Shown here in pieces: positions 1 to 6,023 of a stretch of DNA of 64,000 nucleotides. The translations under genes were made by a program, and so were the position numbers. Origin of the DNA: JADLAT01 sp964348795 (GTDB lineage Bacteria; Pseudomonadota; Alphaproteobacteria; Micavibrionales; Micavibrionaceae). Below the pieces are notes generated by a model that ran no database searches, had not been told where the DNA came from, and saw nothing but the letters and a program-made list of their open reading frames with translations. The stretch is taken from the NCBI GenBank assembly GCA_964348795.1, contig CAYGDY010000001.1:186001-250000 (forward strand), read 5' to 3'. Position 1 is the first letter of the stretch. Each line of letters opens with the position of its first letter.

Positions 1-96
1 GTGGTCTGGCAGGGGCTGGCCTTTGGTTTGGGCGCGGCGGTGTTTGTACCTCTCATTTCGATGGTGGTAACAAAACTCGGCATCAAGCTGGGTTAA
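1..96 (+). CDS. 3' end of a small membrane protein of the virus element (partial)
   Basis: The open frame that enters from the left edge ends at TAA 94-96. The 31 visible residues are hydrophobic (Gly/Ala/Val/Leu-rich) and finish with a short Lys-containing tail, which fits a C-terminal membrane segment. It lies 28 bp upstream of the capsid gene and is presumably in the same operon. The start is outside the window, so size and function are unknown. Small membrane proteins next to the capsid gene are usual in membrane-containing phages. Confidence 0.5.
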   Translation: MVWQGLAFGLGAAVFVPLISMVVTKLGIKLG

Positions 97-124
97 TCGG
101 GCAACGGGACAAGGGAGCAAAAAT

Positions 125-1147
125 ATGTCTTTTGAATTAAACGCAAGCTACAAAGCACGGATTTTTTACGAGCCAAACGGCTCTCAAGTGTACCGTTTCC
201 CCAAAGGAAACATCTTCAAGGCCATGGACCTGCTCTTGAAGCTAAAAGTTAACATCATCACGTCTGTTTCATCCAACGCCCCTGATTTTCAGGCGTGCAA
301 CGCGATTGAGAACATTTCCTTGATCCGCAATTCCAATGAAATCGTGTGGTCCTTGTCTGGGCAGGCGCTGGCCTTGCTCTTCACGTATGACAAAACGCAC
401 GGCGTGGCGGCGGCATCCAACGCCGCGATTGCAGGCGCAGTGGCAAACAACGTGGCGGGCCAGCATTTCATGCATTGCCGGTTCTATCCGGACGATGCAC
501 CAAAGCCGCATGACTTTGGGGTAGATACCCGTTTTGCCGATTACGAATTGCGCGTCAAATGGCGCGATATCACGGCGGCCGGCACCTTGTTTGGCACAAT
601 CGGGTCTTCCATCACAACAACGAACACGAACAATTACCTTGAAGTCGAGCTCAAGGCGTTGGGCTTGCGGCCGAACCCCATTGACGGCTCACCGGACGGG
701 CTCACAAACATTGCGCCTCTGGTTATGGGCCTGCGCGAAGAGCGGGGCGAGGTCAATTCGAGCAATACGCAATACGAGATCAATTTGCCCGATGGACAGG
801 ATTACCGCAATATCTTGTTGTACACCACACATGTGGCCAACACGTTGCAGGAAATCGGGGTCAATACGGTCTTGAACAATAAAATCAAGCTCTATGACAC
901 ACAAAACCGGATCAAGCAGGACCGTTTAGCGGAAATGGTGCGGGAACAAACCTCTCAAAAATGGGGTCTGGGATCGGCCGTTCCTGCGGGCTTGTATGAT
1001 TTTGCTCTCACACCGTACGGGGCTATCTCGGATGCAATCCGGTCCAGTGCGGTCACGGATTTGCGCCTCGGGCTGGACGTAACAAAATTGGCGAATGCAA
1101 CCTACGTGCGGACAATTTACGTCACGCAGGAGCGGCAAGCGGCTTAA
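125..1147 (+). CDS. Putative double-jelly-roll major capsid protein
   Basis: The protein has 340 residues, no signal peptide and no TM segment, and is beta-rich throughout. An N-terminal half (about residues 1-150) contains alternating hydrophobic strands with a 'NEIVWSLSGQAL' turn. A second half (about 170-335) has a strand/loop series with 'LPDGQDYRNILLYT' and 'GLYDFALTPYG'. Two such halves in a chain of about 340 residues match the layout of DJR capsid proteins of tailless membrane-containing viruses; HK97-type capsids look different. An SD-like AAGGGAG lies 7 bases before the ATG. It is followed by small TM proteins as in PM2-like genomes. The call rests on pattern and context; a structure prediction would settle it. 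Confidence 0.7.
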   Translation: MSFELNASYKARIFYEPNGSQVYRFPKGNIFKAMDLLLKLKVNIITSVSSNAPDFQACNAIENISLIRNSNEIVWSLSGQALALLFTYDKTHGVAAASNAAIAGAVANNVAGQHFMHCRFYPDDAPKPHDFGVDTRFADYELRVKWRDITAAGTLFGTIGSSITTTNTNNYLEVELKALGLRPNPIDGSPDGLTNIAPLVMGLREERGEVNSSNTQYEINLPDGQDYRNILLYTTHVANTLQEIGVNTVLNNKIKLYDTQNRIKQDRLAEMVREQTSQKWGLGSAVPAGLYDFALTPYGAISDAIRSSAVTDLRLGLDVTKLANATYVRTIYVTQERQAA

Positions 1148-1185
1148 AAACCGTCATCGTTTGAATTTTCAAAAAGGGGCTTTGT

Positions 1186-1461
1186 ATGGCAGGGACTTTG
1201 GCAAGTATTTGGGACGTGGTGCAGTTTGGGGCGGACAAAGCCATTCAGGTGCAGGAAAACCAGAACCAGTATGAAATTCAAAAGCAGGAATTGCAATACA
1301 AAGCCGCGAAGGAAAAAGCGGATGCGGCGCGGCAGGTGGCCTTGGCCACGCAAGGCCTTGTAACGTCCAATATGCTGAAGAATGTTGCATATTGGACGTT
1401 CGCGGGCGGCGTTGTGCTTCTCTCGTTCGACATCCTCTATAAAACATTTCGGGGGAAATAA
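1186..1461 (+). CDS. Small virion membrane protein with coiled coil and C-terminal TM
   Basis: The protein has 91 residues. Residues about 20-55 are rich in Gln, Lys, Glu and Ala and should form an amphipathic helix or coiled coil. Residues about 63-85 form one hydrophobic segment, followed by a short basic end. The stop overlaps the next start (TAATG). Position directly after the capsid gene suggests a minor structural protein linking capsid shell and internal membrane, as found in PM2/PRD1-type virions. No specific family is recognised. Confidence 0.6.
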   Translation: MAGTLASIWDVVQFGADKAIQVQENQNQYEIQKQELQYKAAKEKADAARQVALATQGLVTSNMLKNVAYWTFAGGVVLLSFDILYKTFRGK

Positions 1462-1847
1462 TGATACCCATTGCGGCATTAGCATCATTGGAGGGAGCGC
1501 TAAAAGGCGGTGGATCAACAAAAATTTCCACCAACACGGCGAACACCACAAGCCTAAATATTTCAAACATCCTGTCCAATTACGGGCAGGGGGATAATTC
1601 GGCTCCGGTATCGGGCTCACCAAGTGTAAGCGCGTCCAGCAATGCCAGTGGGCAGGACAGGCCTGTATCAAGCGTGTATCCCACGGGGGCTATTGGCTAT
1701 GGATCGGATTTGACGGACACGGCGGAAAGCAATATTTCGGCAAATTCCGGCCTCACAGGCACGCCGGATATCACAACGCTCTTGATGATCGGCGCGGCGC
1801 TCTCTATCGGGGCGTATCTCATTTTTGGAAGAAAGAAGCGGGGATGA
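1461..1847 (+). CDS. Small Ser/Thr/Asn-rich virion membrane protein
   Basis: The protein has 128 residues. Most of it is low-complexity (Ser, Thr, Asn, Gly, Ala). The C-terminus holds one clear TM helix (about residues 105-122) followed by the basic tail GRKKRG, as expected for a tail-anchored inner-face membrane protein. The start overlaps the upstream stop by one base and the next gene starts one base after its stop. Likely a membrane-associated virion component; function not recognised. Confidence 0.58.
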   Translation: MIPIAALASLEGALKGGGSTKISTNTANTTSLNISNILSNYGQGDNSAPVSGSPSVSASSNASGQDRPVSSVYPTGAIGYGSDLTDTAESNISANSGLTGTPDITTLLMIGAALSIGAYLIFGRKKRG

Positions 1848-1848
1848 T

Positions 1849-2064
1849 ATGGGGGCCATTGTTCCTTTGATCTTATCGGTGGCGCGGTTGGCGTGGCCTG
1901 TTGTGGCAGGCCTTGCGGTCCTGAAACTAGGAAATGGCAGTCCCAATTCCCCTTCAACTACAGTCCCAAACGGCGGTATGTCAAAGCTGGAATGGGTGTT
2001 TGCGATTGGCATTATTCTGGCTGGGATTTACGGCATTAAACTTATGAAAGAGGTCTGGAAGTAA
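1849..2064 (+). CDS. Small two-TM virion membrane protein
   Basis: The protein has 71 residues if it begins at ATG 1849, the start that fits the coupled gene spacing; an in-frame ATG at 1825 lies inside the previous gene and is less likely. It has two hydrophobic segments (about residues 3-26 and 46-64) separated by a Ser/Pro/Asn-rich loop, and a Lys-containing end. The stop overlaps the next start (TAATG). Probable virion membrane protein; no family recognised. Confidence 0.55.
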   Translation: MGAIVPLILSVARLAWPVVAGLAVLKLGNGSPNSPSTTVPNGGMSKLEWVFAIGIILAGIYGIKLMKEVWK

Positions 2065-2447
2065 TGGGGTTTTTGTCTGGTTTGACAAGTCTGTTTGGCG
2101 GCGGCGGTGGAAGTACCGAAGTCACTACCACGACAACAAACAAGACAACGGTAGACGTAAAAAACGAGATTGCAAACCTCATTGACTTGCAGGCTATGGC
2201 GGATGCGGTCAAGGCCATGGGTGATACCGTGGGGGGCGCTATCGGGAGCGTGTCGGATCAAACCAAGACCCTGTTTACGGGGCTTTTGGCACAAATGGGG
2301 GTCCAGCAACAAACGGCGATTTTAACGGCTGTTGTGCAGGCGGATCAAAAGGAAAAACAAAACGCGCTCTTTGAAAAGGCGCTGGGGTACGCGAAACTCG
2401 CGGCCATTTTATACGGGGTCTATTTTGTGGGGAGAAAATTACTATGA
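2064..2447 (+). CDS. Small virion membrane protein with Gly-rich and Thr-rich N-terminus
   Basis: The protein has 127 residues. A short hydrophobic start is followed by a run of five Gly and a Thr-rich stretch (about residues 12-32), a helical middle and one C-terminal TM segment (about 107-123) ending in basic residues. It overlaps the next gene by ATGA. The architecture repeats that of its upstream neighbours, a soluble low-complexity part with a C-terminal anchor. It is therefore likely another membrane-associated structural protein of the virus. Confidence 0.55.
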   Translation: MGFLSGLTSLFGGGGGSTEVTTTTTNKTTVDVKNEIANLIDLQAMADAVKAMGDTVGGAIGSVSDQTKTLFTGLLAQMGVQQQTAILTAVVQADQKEKQNALFEKALGYAKLAAILYGVYFVGRKLL

Positions 2448-3055
2448 GTTTGAGTTCTGGAATTAACAAGTCTTTCCGCATTGCTTTGGATAACGCGCGC
2501 GCCGGTGAGCAAATATTGGCTCAAGGCCGCTTTGTCAAGATTGTCGATGCATCCAGCGCCACGGTGGCGGTGCAGGTGGCTATCACGGAGTCCTTTGAAG
2601 ACCGCTATGAAACGCTTAAAAAAAACGGGTCGATTTATGAAGGCTCTGGTTTTAAAAAGATTTACCTGAAAAACGATGCGCAGGCAGGCGCGTGGGTCCG
2701 GTTGATCGTTTCAGACGGGCCGGAAGACTATAACGTGGAAAATCCATCAGCAACGCAGGTGGACAGTATTGCAGAGCCCGTCAAAACAAAGGGCGGCGCG
2801 AACCGGACCCACACGGCCGTAACGGTGGGTGTGGCGGCGGTTCAGCTTTTGGCCGCAAACCCAAACCGCACAGGCTGGAAAATCACAAACGGGGGCACGG
2901 TGCCAATTTATCTAGGGAACAGCGCAGGTGTCACCACGGCGGACGGGGACCTTGTGGCGGCCGGTGCGGCCACAGGCTTTGACGATGGGGACGCGCTTTG
3001 GGCAATCTCTGGTACGGCGGGGCAGGACGTGCGGGTCACAGAGGTGAGCGGCTAA
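2444..3055 (+). CDS. Beta-rich virion surface/vertex protein candidate
   Basis: The protein has 203 residues, no TM, and is beta-rich. The C-terminal part (about residues 118-203) has the pattern of small beta-sandwich head-fibre or decoration domains: alternating strands, 'GWKITNGGTVPIYLG', then 'DGDALWAISGTAG'. The N-terminal half (1-90) looks like a separate all-beta unit. It sits between the membrane proteins and the fibre-like gene, where spike or penton genes would be expected. Role as penton or spike base is inferred; no family is firmly recognised. Confidence 0.5.
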   Translation: MSLSSGINKSFRIALDNARAGEQILAQGRFVKIVDASSATVAVQVAITESFEDRYETLKKNGSIYEGSGFKKIYLKNDAQAGAWVRLIVSDGPEDYNVENPSATQVDSIAEPVKTKGGANRTHTAVTVGVAAVQLLAANPNRTGWKITNGGTVPIYLGNSAGVTTADGDLVAAGAATGFDDGDALWAISGTAGQDVRVTEVSG

Positions 3056-3696
3056 TGGGAAATCCAGTCATCGACAATGCGCCTGCTTTATTGGCCAAAG
3101 AAAACAATTGGAGGGTGCGGCAAATTTTTGGTGGGTCTGTTGCAAACATCACCCATGCCAATATTATTTTTGCGGATCAAAACCTCGGAAATGATAAGGC
3201 GTTTGGAATTAACAATATGGACGGCGTAGCCTCTTTTGCCTATTACAACGCCACGACTTTTGCGTACGAGCTCACAGAATTTCAGATGAAGCGTTTGAAC
3301 GGGTTCTTGGCGTTTGGCTTGGCCAACGCAGGTGCGGGCAAGGTCAACGTCAACGGGTATCTGGAGAAAAATTACATTCTCTCTCCCTGCACGGCGCACT
3401 TGAACATGACGACAATCAGCGGGACCCCTGCAATCAACGCCTCGAACAATGTCACGTCTATCACGGATAACGGGGTAGGAGATTATACCGTCAATTTCAC
3501 AACCGCGCTGGCCAACGCCAATTATGCGGTTAACATCACAATCATGGTGTCTGCCACGGAAGGCACAAACATGAACGGGGTCGTAAAAAACGCCTCACAA
3601 ACAACATCATCTATTGGAATTTTGGTAGGAACGGCAGGAAATTCGCGGTCTGACCAAGAAAAAGTCTATCTATCTGTGTTCGGAGGTACCGCATAA
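3055..3696 (+). CDS. Fibre/spike protein with a tailed-phage-like tip domain
   Basis: The protein has 213 residues from ATG 3055, which overlaps the upstream TAA; an earlier in-frame ATG at 2998 lies deep in the previous gene. The N-terminal part is Asn/Ala-rich. The last 75 residues contain 'GVGDYTVNFTTALANANY', a motif typical of receptor-binding fibre tips of tailed phages and prophages. The coupled downstream gene resembles fibre-assembly proteins. Most likely the receptor-binding spike of the virion. Placement of a tailed-phage tip on a DJR virus suggests module exchange. Confidence 0.6.
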   Translation: MGNPVIDNAPALLAKENNWRVRQIFGGSVANITHANIIFADQNLGNDKAFGINNMDGVASFAYYNATTFAYELTEFQMKRLNGFLAFGLANAGAGKVNVNGYLEKNYILSPCTAHLNMTTISGTPAINASNNVTSITDNGVGDYTVNFTTALANANYAVNITIMVSATEGTNMNGVVKNASQTTSSIGILVGTAGNSRSDQEKVYLSVFGGTA

Positions 3697-4136
3697 TGGA
3701 TCATTGTATTTTACATGAAACGCCGGACGGAAAAGCGCTGATTACACATTTAGCGCCGGACTGGATTGCCATGCGACGGGCAGAAAATCCAGAGATGACG
3801 GACGAGGCCTTATTGCAAGAGGCGGCGGCGCAGATCAATTTGGTGAGTCATGAAATCATGCGCAAGGTGGATTTGCCAGACCCGTATTTTAGGGAAGCAT
3901 GGGTCAAACAGGGAAAAAACTGTGTGGTGGACATGCCCAAAGCGCGCGCGGTGCACATGGATAAAATCCGCATTGTACGGGATGAAAAGTTGAAAGCGCT
4001 GGATATTGAAACCCTGAAAGGCATTGACGTACAGGCCCAAAAGACTGTTTTACGGGATATTCCACAAACCTTTAATCTCTCAACTCTCACAACGCCGGAG
4101 GACTTAAAAGCCGCATGGCCGGAGGTTTTAAAATGA
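3696..4136 (+). CDS. Fibre-assembly-like protein
   Basis: The protein has 146 residues and is mostly helical. The C-terminal half (about residues 78-146) has the layout 'VDMPKARAVHMDKIR...' followed by Leu/Asp-rich helices and a terminal 'LKAAWPE'. This layout is common in small proteins encoded right after fibre genes in alphaproteobacterial phages. The start overlaps the fibre stop (TAATG) and the end overlaps the endolysin start (ATGA). Probably a chaperone or attached component of the preceding spike. Similarity is by recalled pattern only. Confidence 0.5.
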   Translation: MDHCILHETPDGKALITHLAPDWIAMRRAENPEMTDEALLQEAAAQINLVSHEIMRKVDLPDPYFREAWVKQGKNCVVDMPKARAVHMDKIRIVRDEKLKALDIETLKGIDVQAQKTVLRDIPQTFNLSTLTTPEDLKAAWPEVLK

Positions 4137-4732
4137 GTTGGCAAATTCCTGTTTTGGGCTTGGCGGGGGCCTATTTTTTCCCTGTGAAGGATGGAAACGG
4201 ACAAAAAACCAACGTGGGAAACAAGTATATCAAGCCTGCCTTGAAAAGGATTTTACCCGTGTTTGGCCCTGCGAAACAATCCGATATTGACACCATAGCG
4301 CTCTTGAAGGCTAAAGCCCTTTTGAAGGCCCGCGAAGGATTCCGGCGAGACGTGTATATAGACTCTGAAGGCTTTTTAACAGTCGGGATCGGTCATAAAG
4401 TGCGGCCGGAGGATAAGCTAAAATTCGGTGAGATTGCAACAGATCAAAGGATTAACACATGGTTTGAGCAAGACGTAAAAGCGTCTTTTGACGCGGCAAA
4501 ATCGCAAGCCATTGACCTTAAAAATTACGACACCGATTTTATCGCGGCGCTTACAAGCGTGAATTTTCAGTTGGGCACAAACTGGAAGGGCAAATTCCCA
4601 AACACGTATAATTACCTGAAAAAAGGGCAATGGAAAAAGGCGATTGCAAACTTGCTGGATGCAAAATGGAACGAACAAACCCCCGTGAGGGTGGCGGATT
4701 TTATTGCCGCTATAAACAAAACTTATGGCTAA
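4133..4732 (+). CDS. Endolysin, T4-type lysozyme (GH24)
   Basis: The protein has 199 residues. ATG 4133 is chosen because GGAGGT lies 6 bases upstream and the start overlaps the previous stop; an in-frame ATG at 4115 is less likely. Residues 3-17 are hydrophobic and could act as a signal anchor. The catalytic triad pattern of T4 lysozyme is present: E68, D77 and T83, with the exact E-x8-D-x5-T spacing, followed by GIGH. It cleaves peptidoglycan between MurNAc and GlcNAc for host lysis, or locally for entry or exit. It lies directly upstream of holin-like genes. Confidence 0.85.
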   Translation: MSWQIPVLGLAGAYFFPVKDGNGQKTNVGNKYIKPALKRILPVFGPAKQSDIDTIALLKAKALLKAREGFRRDVYIDSEGFLTVGIGHKVRPEDKLKFGEIATDQRINTWFEQDVKASFDAAKSQAIDLKNYDTDFIAALTSVNFQLGTNWKGKFPNTYNYLKKGQWKKAIANLLDAKWNEQTPVRVADFIAAINKTYG

Positions 4733-4910
4733 GAAAAAGGAGAAAAACGTGCGGGAATTATTGATAGGAACCGGTGTTATGGCCGTGGCGGGTTTTGGGT
4801 CTGTGTATTTTATCTGGGGTCATACGGGGGACCTCAAAAGCATAGGCTTTCGTGTAGCGGCGATTACGGCCGCCGCCTATCTGGCCATGAAAGCGTTCAA
4901 GGTGGCGTGA
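4725..4910 (+). CDS. Holin-like small membrane protein
   Basis: The protein has 61 residues with a charged Lys-rich start (MAKKKEKN) and two TM segments (about residues 12-32 and 42-58). It overlaps the endolysin end by 8 bp and its stop overlaps the next start (TGATG). Size, topology and position after the endolysin fit a class II holin. A virion membrane protein is an alternative. Confidence 0.5.
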   Translation: MAKKKEKNVRELLIGTGVMAVAGFGSVYFIWGHTGDLKSIGFRVAAITAAAYLAMKAFKVA

Positions 4911-5032
4911 TGGAGAATTTACAGACGGTATTAGAGCTGGCGCAGGTGGGGTTACTCTCTGGCATTTTCTTTCGCCTTGGGAATCACGGCGCACGTCTAA
5001 AGGTTTTAGAGGCAATCGTTTATAGAAAATGA
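4910..5032 (+). CDS. 40-residue protein in lysis region
   Basis: A short frame starts at the ATG overlapping the upstream TGA and ends at TGA 5030-5032. Coupling to its neighbour and lack of other coding options support it. The 40 residues include a weak hydrophobic stretch (about 13-22) and end basic. Function unknown; a holin accessory or spanin-like peptide is possible from position only. Confidence 0.4.
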   Translation: MENLQTVLELAQVGLLSGIFFRLGNHGARLKVLEAIVYRK

Positions 5033-5048
5033 GAAAAGGAGAAAAAGC

Positions 5049-5273
5049 ATGAGTTATTTAAAAAACAGACTGAAAGAACCCTCAACCTATACGGCAATGT
5101 CCCTTTTGATTGGGGCGGCTGGCATTTTGGGGAAAATCAAGGAAGCCCCTGAAATCGCCCAAGCCGTGGATGCATCGGGGCACCAGTTTTCAACAGGGGA
5201 TTATGTGGGCGGCGGCCTGTTTTTATTCGGCGCGCTTATGGGGATTTTCATGAAAGAAAAGGGAGGAAAGTAA
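5049..5273 (+). CDS. Small membrane protein, holin-like
   Basis: The protein has 74 residues, preceded by AGGAGAAA-type SD sequence. Hydrophobic segments lie at about residues 16-30 and 52-68, with a Lys-rich end (MKEKGGK). Together with the 61-residue protein it could form a holin/antiholin pair next to the endolysin. Alternatively it is a virion membrane protein. No family is recognised with certainty. Confidence 0.5.
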   Translation: MSYLKNRLKEPSTYTAMSLLIGAAGILGKIKEAPEIAQAVDASGHQFSTGDYVGGGLFLFGALMGIFMKEKGGK

Positions 5274-5274
5274 C

Positions 5275-5385
5275 ATGGCAAGCAAAGGCAGAACCAGCAC
5301 GGGACGTTTCAAAAAAGGGTCCAAAGCGGCCAAGGCGGCCGGACGCAAGGGCGGTAAAAAAGCCGCACGGAAAAAGAAGCGTTAG
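5275..5385 (+). CDS. 36-residue Lys/Arg-rich DNA-binding protein
   Basis: ATG 5275 lies one base after the upstream stop, with GGAGGAAAG just before it. Of 36 residues about 17 are Lys or Arg, the rest mostly Gly, Ala and Ser, giving repeats such as KAAKAAGRKGGKKAARKKKR. There is no hydrophobic core. Such protamine- or histone-tail-like peptides bind nucleic acid; here it may neutralise packaged DNA or bind membrane. The last bases overlap the convergent regulator gene by 4 bp. Confidence 0.6.
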   Translation: MASKGRTSTGRFKKGSKAAKAAGRKGGKKAARKKKR

Positions 5386-5825
5386 CGCTTTAACCGGTCT
5401 TTTTTGATGAGAGTATGCACCGCTTGGCGAGAAATCCCCAAGCGGTTTGCTATGTGGGCCACGGGGAGATTTTCAGCATAAAGCTGAGCCAAAAGCGCAG
5501 AACGTGATTTTTTCTTGGTATGTCTGGCATATCGTAAAATGAGAGGTAAAAGCCGTGTGGCATCGGTGTACGTGGATCCCATGTGCTGGCGGATAATTTC
5601 AATTTTGGTTTTATCGTCCAGATTGGAAAATAAGTCATGATCCGAAAAATGTTGGGCAATGTCATTCAGGTCTTTTTGCCGTTTATCAAGCCGTTCACGT
5701 TCTGACTTCATGCTTTTCAGGCGATTAATTTTAAGCTGGCAATCAATCGACATGTTTTCGAGGTAGGCAATAATTTGGTCAATCTCTGTATGCCTGACAG
5801 AGTAATACTCAATATTGAATATCAT
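5382..5825 (-). CDS. Helix-turn-helix regulator of the virus element
   Basis: The protein has 147 residues. Residues about 30-60 form a charged, coiled-coil-like helix. The C-terminus (about 112-145) carries a clear HTH: 'VAHIANRLGISRQAVHTLIK'. It is transcribed against the structural operon from a good sigma70 promoter at 5861-5888. Orientation and location at the element edge suggest a repressor or lysogeny/late-gene regulator. The HTH is seen; the regulatory target is inferred. Confidence 0.65.
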   Translation of the reverse strand: MIFNIEYYSVRHTEIDQIIAYLENMSIDCQLKINRLKSMKSERERLDKRQKDLNDIAQHFSDHDLFSNLDDKTKIEIIRQHMGSTYTDATRLLPLILRYARHTKKKSRSALLAQLYAENLPVAHIANRLGISRQAVHTLIKKDRLKR

Positions 5826-5860
5826 GACGCGACTCTTGATATGGGTTTTGGAATTTTTCG

Positions 5861-5888
5861 GTTATAACAACCTGCGATTGTATGTCAA
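5861..5888 (-). promoter_or_regulatory. Sigma70-type promoter of the HTH gene
   Basis: On the minus strand TTGACA (5883-5888) and TATAAC (5861-5866) are separated by 16 bases, 36 bp before the start codon. The -10 overlaps an imperfect palindrome GGTTGTTATAACC that could be an operator for autoregulation. Confidence 0.6.
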
Positions 5889-5964
5889 GCGTAAAGTGTT
5901 TGGGAATGCCAAAAATTGACACGCCCGCGCAAAGCCGCGCACAACGCTTTGAAGAAAGAGTTTA

Positions 5965-5992
5965 ATTTCCCATAATATATATTATCACTTTT
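5965..5992. promoter_or_regulatory. dif/Xer-like recombination site, candidate attachment site
   Basis: The 28 bp have the dif layout: left arm ATTTCCCATAA, 6-bp centre TATATA, right arm TTATCACTTTT. The inner parts CATAA and TTAT match the conserved inner edges of the XerC and XerD arms; the outer right arm departs from the usual TTATGTTAAAT. It lies exactly between the last viral gene and the host carA gene. Virus integration at dif by host XerCD is known for other phages. Chance AT-rich palindrome remains possible. Confidence 0.42.
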
Positions 5993-6023
5993 TATCATGG
6001 CATATGACGGTTTTTCTTCCGCT

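Larger units (their letters stand above)
1..5992. mobile_element. Right part of an integrated tailless (DJR capsid) virus, up to a dif-like site
   Basis: A block of about 13 tightly coupled genes on the + strand encodes virion-type proteins: a capsid protein with a double-jelly-roll pattern, several single-TM mini-proteins, beta-rich spike candidates, a T4-type lysozyme and holin-like proteins. A convergent HTH regulator closes the block. Most neighbouring genes overlap by 1-4 bases (TAATG or ATGA junctions). No portal, terminase, tape-measure or tail-tube gene is visible. Seen: gene order, lengths and TM segments. Known: PM2-, PRD1- and FLiP-type viruses combine a DJR capsid protein with many small membrane proteins and a lysis cassette. 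Inferred: this is a prophage or its remnant, truncated on the left only by the window. The right limit is placed at the dif-like site before carA. Confidence 0.72.

Noticed and set aside
1186..2447. Tail or neck proteins of a tailed phage
   Set aside because: The products are tiny anchored membrane proteins, and no tube, sheath, tape-measure, portal or terminase gene is near.
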